64,000 bases of DNA from Gnomoniopsis sp. IMI 355080 (lineage: Eukaryota; Ascomycota; Sordariomycetes; Diaporthales; Gnomoniaceae). Of the stretch, positions 58,873 to 64,000 are shown piece by piece. The stretch's first letter is position 1, and every line of letters starts with the position of its first letter. Under the pieces are notes generated by a model. It saw only the letters and a list, made by a program, of their open reading frames with translations. It made no database searches and was not told the origin of the DNA. The position numbers and the translations under genes are program-made. The stretch spans positions 247,994 to 311,993 of the forward strand of contig JAPEVC010000011.1 of NCBI GenBank assembly GCA_027946555.1. Reading direction: 5' to 3'.

Positions 58873-60825
58873 TCAAGACTGCCGATGCTGGCGGAACCCA
58901 TTCCGTTGCTGCGGCGGCTGACTGCCATACGGCCGTCGTCCCTGCACCTTCTTGTCCTTGTTCATACCCGCACCCAACTGGATATCCACCCGCGGCGGCG
59001 TTGCGAACCCAAAACTCTTGGCCACCTTGACTAGGTCCAGCTTACTGACATCAAAAACACTGCGCAAGCTGTGCGACGCATACGCATGCAGATACGATCG
59101 GTATCCGTCCTTTGCAGACTGGTTGAGGTAGTAGTTCTTGCCGATGAGCTTCTCGAGTTGCGACTGAATGTTGAAGATCTTGGACGCGGGAAACTCGAAT
59201 TCCACCACGGGCACGCGCGCTGCCTTGAGGTGCGACAGGAAGCCAACCTCGGACGGCTGCAGGAACATGAGCGACCGGCCTTTGCCGTTGGAGCCGCGTG
59301 CTGTGCGACCCACGCGGTGGATGTAGTCGCGGGGGTCGTCTGGGGGATCGAATTGGACGATCCAGTCTACGGCGGGGATCTAAATTACGTGAGACCAAGT
59401 CCAGATAGAAGCAACACAGGAGAGAGAGAGAGGGAAGGGATGGTTTGGGACTTACATCGAGACCACGCGCCGCGACGTCGGTGCAGATGAGTGTGCCGGT
59501 CTTTGCGTTGCAGAATTCGAAGAAAGTGTTTGTCCGGGCCTGCTGCTTCATCTTTCCGTGCAGATGCAGCACAGGCAAGTCGATGAAATTAAGCAGCTCG
59601 GCATTATACTTGACCGAGTTACAGCTGGAGAAGAAGACCTGTTTCCTAGTTAGCTCACCATACTTTCCCCTTCACGCCTGCAAAAAGCCCGACTCACAAT
59701 GATCTTCTTCTTCGCCATCTTTTTCAAGAAACTAAACAGCAGCAAAAATCGCTTGTCCGCATCTACGATGCAGTAGCCCTGCTCCACGCCCTCGACAGTC
59801 GCAAATTGCTTCTCCTCGTCCACATTGATATACAACGGGCCCGGACGCAACGAGATGCGTGCCAGGTCCTCGACCTTGGTCGTCTGCGTTGCGCTGAACA
59901 GCATTGTCTGCCGCTCTTCCTTGGGTAGGATCTTGATGATCTGCCTCATTTCATCCTCGAATCCGATCTCCAGAATCCGGTCCGCTTCGTCGATAATCAA
60001 GCTCTTTAGGTTCTTGAATACGAACGGCGTGTTCTGCAGGTGATCCAGCAATCGTCCCGGCGTCGCAATGAGCAGATTCACCCCCTTGCCCAACTTATCC
60101 GCCTCAGCCCTCCGATTCGCGCCACCAATGACAATGCCGTACGTCTGGCTGTGATGCTTGAGCAAGTCGCGCGCCACGCTAAAGATCTGCAGCGCCAGCT
60201 CGCGCGTCGGGCTGACGACGATGACGCCCGTGCCATTACGCGGCTTGAACTTGAGCGCGTGCAGCATCTCGATGGCGGGGATGAGGAAGGCGAGCGTCTT
60301 GCCGGAGCCCGTCTTGGCGGCGCCGAGCACGTCCTTGCCCGTGAGCAATGGCGGGATGCCGCGCTTCTGGATCTCGGTCATGGTCTTGAAGCCCATCTCG
60401 TCGATGGCCTGGAGGGTTTTTTCGGAGAGATTGAGCTCGTTGAAGGAGGTGACATCGGCGCCAGCAGCTTGGGGGAGGGAGAGATTTGTGTCGGGCAGGT
60501 CGGCAGGCGGTGCGTCGTTGGCCGTTGTGGTTTCGTCGTTGGCGACCTCGTCGGGTTCGTTTTCCTCTACGGGAATTGACTTTTCATTGTCCGCGTTATC
60601 ATCTTCGACCTCTGACTCGGCCTCCTTCGCGGTCTTCTTGCTCTTCTTCGCCTTTTTCAATTTGCGTTCGGCCTTGTCCTTGACAACGTCCGGCTCCGCT
60701 TGCTCAATGTCTTCAACGTCGTCCTCGGCGGTCTTCTTGCTCTTCTTGGGCTTCTTCGAATTCCGCTCAGTTATGTCTTTTACGGTGTCCTTTGCCTTTC
60801 TCTTCTTGGTGACTTCGGGCGCCAT
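58873..60825 (-). CDS. HAS1: DEAD-box RNA helicase Has1, ribosome biogenesis
   Basis: Nucleolar ATP-dependent RNA helicase for pre-rRNA processing. Three exons, 60825-59698, 59638-59456 and 59379-58873, all in phase, give 605 residues. I chose ATG 60825 because it starts the Lys-rich family N-terminus (MAPEVTKKRK); the open frame extends 45 codons further without need. Residues 1-120 are Lys/Glu-rich. The helicase core has FNELNLSEKTLQAI (Q region), Walker A AAKTGSGKT (169-177), PTRELALQ, TPGRLLDHLQ, DEAD (279-282), SAT (311-313), then the joined FFSSCNSVKY, CTDVAARGLD, and HRVGRTARG (458-466). SSCNSVKYNAELLNFIDLPV and the C-terminal KSFGFATPPRVD are Has1-specific rather than general DEAD-box features. 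Confidence 0.93.
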
Positions 60826-61642
60826 GTTGGGCTGGCAGTTCTGGTATTGATGATGAAGGTTGATTTCTTCAGACCAGGCATGCGACCAGAATTGAATGGG
60901 GGAGAAAAGGACGATCGCCCAGACTTTTTTTCGCAGGCGATAACGATACGCTCGGAGCACAGGAGTGGGGCGAGTGACAGGGGGATGGTTGGGTTGGGCA
61001 GGCGCCGCAGGCCGACAGGCTCAGGGTCTTGCCAAACCCTGCTGCAAAAACAAGCGTCTTACTATGCACAATTTCCCTGCGATCTTTCAAGAGCTGAATG
61101 CTCTTGGCTTATTATAGCATTTAGCACGTTTGTCGTCTGTACACTGTTTTTCAAATACCCATGCAGCATGCTCCCACCGGACGTGACTTGCTTCGCAAAT
61201 AAGGATGCCTTTATTACATGGTAGGTCTACTAGAAGGCATGCATTGTTTGACCCAAAACATCCCATTCTGAATAATTCAAATTTTCCTATGTAGGTAGTT
61301 AGGATATTTCCCATCCATGGTATGCAGAAGCCCAGACCAATGCTGTGCACTCCTGTGCAAACAAACTCCTAGGTATGTTAGTAGACGCAAAGTGCCGACT
61401 GCTTCCGAGTCTGCGAGCTGCGATGCGTCGGAAGTCGATGCTCCAAAATGCTGCCCCATTTTCACCAGATCGAATTAGGCCATCATGTGGCCAGAGGACA
61501 CTGATGCAGGGTGATCGAAATCCAACCGCAAATAGGTGATGACGGTATGTATCATGCGGCCTCCTCGAGCCGGGCCACTTAACGTCGGCTGTGGCGTCCC
61601 AACGTCACCTCTTTATTCCTTTTCAACACCACAGTCCATCAA
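60826..61642. other. Intergenic region, no supported gene
   Basis: About 820 bp between the helicase start and the stop of the next minus-strand gene. It contains a cctaggtatgttag palindrome copy near 61368. No coding signal. Confidence 0.5.
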
Positions 61643-63374
61643 TCAATGCAAGACCGAGGGTATCGGGTCCTCATGCTTGGCCGTACTGCCCTTGCCCCTC
61701 CATGTACTGACAGCTGCAATCTTGGCATCCCACCGCTGCTCATCAGTTCCATACGCGCGCGGCGTCAACTTAATGAGCGTATGCAGCGGCACATGCATCC
61801 AAGGACTCTTCTCCTGGTCACGCTTCATGAAATAGGCGTAGATGCACCGCAACACTGCCTGGTGCGTCACAATCAGAATGTCCTCGCTCCGCTCCAGCTC
61901 CATGATGATAGGCTCCAGCCGAATCACCACGTCCCGGTATGACTCTCCACCCGAGTAGCGATAGTTGTATTTGTCCTCGTCGCGCGCCTCAAAGTCCTCT
62001 GGGTACCGGTCTTTGATTTCCTGGTACGTCATGCCGTCGCACGCACCGGCGTCAAGCTCGTCAAGGGCCTTCCATTGGAGTTGGTTGTAGTGTTTCGGGA
62101 GGAAGCGCGCCGTGGCGATGGTGCGCTTGAGCGTTGACGTCCATACTGTGAGGGGACGATCATCCTGTAAAGTGTGTCAGCACTCGTAGCGCAATGTAAG
62201 GGAGACTCAGGGGTAGAGGAATGCCACATACACCCACTGATTCGCGAACCAAGCCTGGTAGGGCACGCGCATACTGTTCGCCGCGGGCAGAGAGCAGAGC
62301 ATCGCCCCCAATTCGTCCGTCGAGGTTGTACATAGACTCACCGTGCTATACAGTAGGTTAGTAATGCCGTCATGCCAAGAAATGCCCCTCTGCTGAGACC
62401 TGCAAACATAGACGTACCCGTGACAGCCAGACTGAGCGCGGCCTGATGTGTAGATTCATAAGGTAGTACACCACGCGACTTTGCAAGTAGTCCTGAATGC
62501 GATTGATGATAACCTGCTTGCCAACATCCATGATTTTTAGGTAGGTGAGGTGCTCCTCGTCTCCATCCTCGTTTACAGACTTGTAGACCTTCTCGTAGTT
62601 CCGAATGCGCGTTCTAAAATCGAGCGCCGCTTGCTCTGGATCCTGGCCCTTGTAGTCCGGACTGGTTGTCTTGACATCTCTTATGTTCGCCATGATTAGA
62701 TCCTCGTCGTCGCATTTGGACTCGACATATATGACCTCAATGCCGGCATTGGTACAGATCTCGAGGATCCATTTGCGGCGCTCCTTGGTCGAGTTTGTGG
62801 CATCTAATAAAGCAACGACGCCATTCTCATCGCGGAACCACTTCAGCATGTCGGCCACAGCGGCCTCAGCGGCAGCTTTCCTCTGGCGCTCGCCCTCTGC
62901 ATTCGTGGTGTCGAAGAAGTCGGCGGTGGGTTGTGCGGCGGCTTTGCGACGGTAGTTGCCCACGTTGAAGGTCTGAGAAGGTACAGAGAGCCATTGTAGG
63001 TATCTTTGGGCTGCAACAGCAACAGGCGTTAGATTACTGTAGTGCAAACCAGGCGAATCGCAATTTGAGGTTTCGGAGCATATGGAACAGTGGTGGAGGG
63101 ACGGGGGAGTCTCAACAGAGCGGTTTGCTACACGATGACGCAAAACACACAGGTCAATGGCGAGACAAGATAAGACTGGGGAAGACAGTTTGTTTGGGTA
63201 GGAAGTGCTAGGTAGGTAGGTGGACAAGTATGTAGCTCAGGGAAATGGGAAAATGGAAATGTAATTACCCTTTTGTGCAATGTAGCTTTTACCTCGGGCT
63301 GGCAAGCCCACCATGACCACGCAGATGCGTGTGTCCTCCACCTGGACGCCTCTCCCATTAGTTTTGGGAGCCAT
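61643..63374 (-). CDS. 6-phosphofructo-2-kinase/fructose-2,6-bisphosphatase, phosphatase site intact
   Basis: Bifunctional enzyme setting fructose-2,6-bisphosphate, the main allosteric signal of glycolysis versus gluconeogenesis. Four exons, 63374-63269, 63010-62418, 62345-62232 and 62164-61643, all in phase, give 444 residues. The kinase P-loop GLPARGKS is at residues 23-30, with LDATNSTKERRKWI downstream. The phosphatase catalytic RHGES (233-237) is assembled exactly at the exon 2/3 junction, with His234 as the phospho-acceptor, Glu345 in SGGESY and His372 in VTHQ. The presence of His, not Ser, at 234 puts it with yeast Fbp26 rather than Pfk26/27. Compared with Fbp26, the kinase domain is complete at its Walker motif, so both activities are possible. 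It lacks long regulatory extensions. Confidence 0.92.
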
Positions 63375-64000
63375 GACTGGCGATTGCTTTGCTCGAAATC
63401 GATATGTGTGAAACCATAGGAGGCGTGCGAAGAAAGGAGAGTTGGTGACAATTGGCGACGGAGGGTTGAGTGCAGAGAACGGCTAAAGTAGGAAGCGATC
63501 GGGAGTTGCAGGGTAGGTAATTGTTGTGAGGTGTGATCGCGTGAAGCTCTTGTTTCCTGAACTTGGAGGTTCAGGCCTAGTTTCACAACAAGCCAGCGAC
63601 TTTTTGGCCGTTGGAGAAAAAGGAGCTTGTGGATTTGTTGCGTTTGCTGTACGCAATGGGAAAAGCTGAGCGCGCGCAGGACGATGACGGTGGTAGTGGG
63701 GCTCTTCCGTCCTGCCGTCCCTTGCGTTGGAGGGGGCAAAGTTTAGGAAGGACCCAAAGTCACTATTCACAGGGCTGATGCTTGGACGACAAGACGAGAC
63801 AGTGGTCACGAGGGCTGCCACAGACGGTCAAAGAACAAGGACGATGCACCACCGGCGCTCTTGAAGATAAGGCCGCAATTTGAGAAAATTGTGTGTAAGT
63901 GTTAAACAAACAGGAAACAAGAGGACGAGCAATGATTAAAAAGGAAAACCCAACCCATGGAAGTCACGGTAAATTGGACAACAAGGCTTCAACAAATCCC
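63375..64000. other. 5' region of the bifunctional kinase/phosphatase gene up to the window edge
   Basis: About 630 bp. Open frames on the minus strand (for example 63483-63821) carry no recognisable domain. This is likely promoter and 5' UTR. Confidence 0.5.

Overview
The window is nuclear DNA of a filamentous ascomycete (Pezizomycotina). This rests on three observations: short GT-AG introns (about 50-200 bp) that can be placed at matching phases in most genes; near-balanced base composition with compact intergenic spaces; and typical filamentous-fungal families such as mannitol 2-dehydrogenase, small secreted Cys proteins and Cys-rich single-pass membrane proteins. I cannot name the species. 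The recurrent intergenic CCTAGGTA palindrome is, from memory, common in Sordariomycetes, but that is weak evidence.

Layout. 1-16.6 kb: the 3' part of a calcium-regulated mitochondrial carrier, a large type II membrane protein, a membrane gene split by a frameshift, a meiotic APC/C activator (Ama1/Mfr1 type) with an in-frame TAG, the Rab geranylgeranyltransferase alpha subunit, and a small CxxC protein. 16.6-28 kb: a gene-poor accessory stretch with a Cys-rich single-pass protein, an arylsulfotransferase-like ectoprotein, a degraded GMC-oxidoreductase tail, a small Arg-rich membrane protein and an FAD monooxygenase. 28-41.2 kb: the WDR48/UAF1 deubiquitinase cofactor, followed directly by a 770-codon open frame with no conventional start; then a divergent mitochondrial pair (SAM carrier and tRNA-Ile lysidine synthase), a histidine acid phosphatase and a small secreted protein. 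41.2-51.8 kb: mannitol 2-dehydrogenase with an extra N-terminus, a divergent pair of Asp/Glu-racemase-like enzyme and Dal5-type permease, and a four-helix membrane protein. 52.4-63.4 kb: a large WW-domain protein, a Syn8-type Qc-SNARE, the Has1 DEAD-box helicase, and a bifunctional 6-phosphofructo-2-kinase/fructose-2,6-bisphosphatase.

Most genes are independent housekeeping functions. Two divergent pairs may be co-regulated: SAM carrier with lysidine synthase (mitochondrial tRNA modification), and racemase with permease (nitrogen salvage, with GATA cores in the shared promoter). I see no CRISPR array, intact transposon, rRNA or tRNA gene. Three loci have broken or abnormal reading frames that merit checking against reads and RNA: the Ama1-like gene, the 7.1-9.0 kb membrane gene, and the open frame after WDR48.
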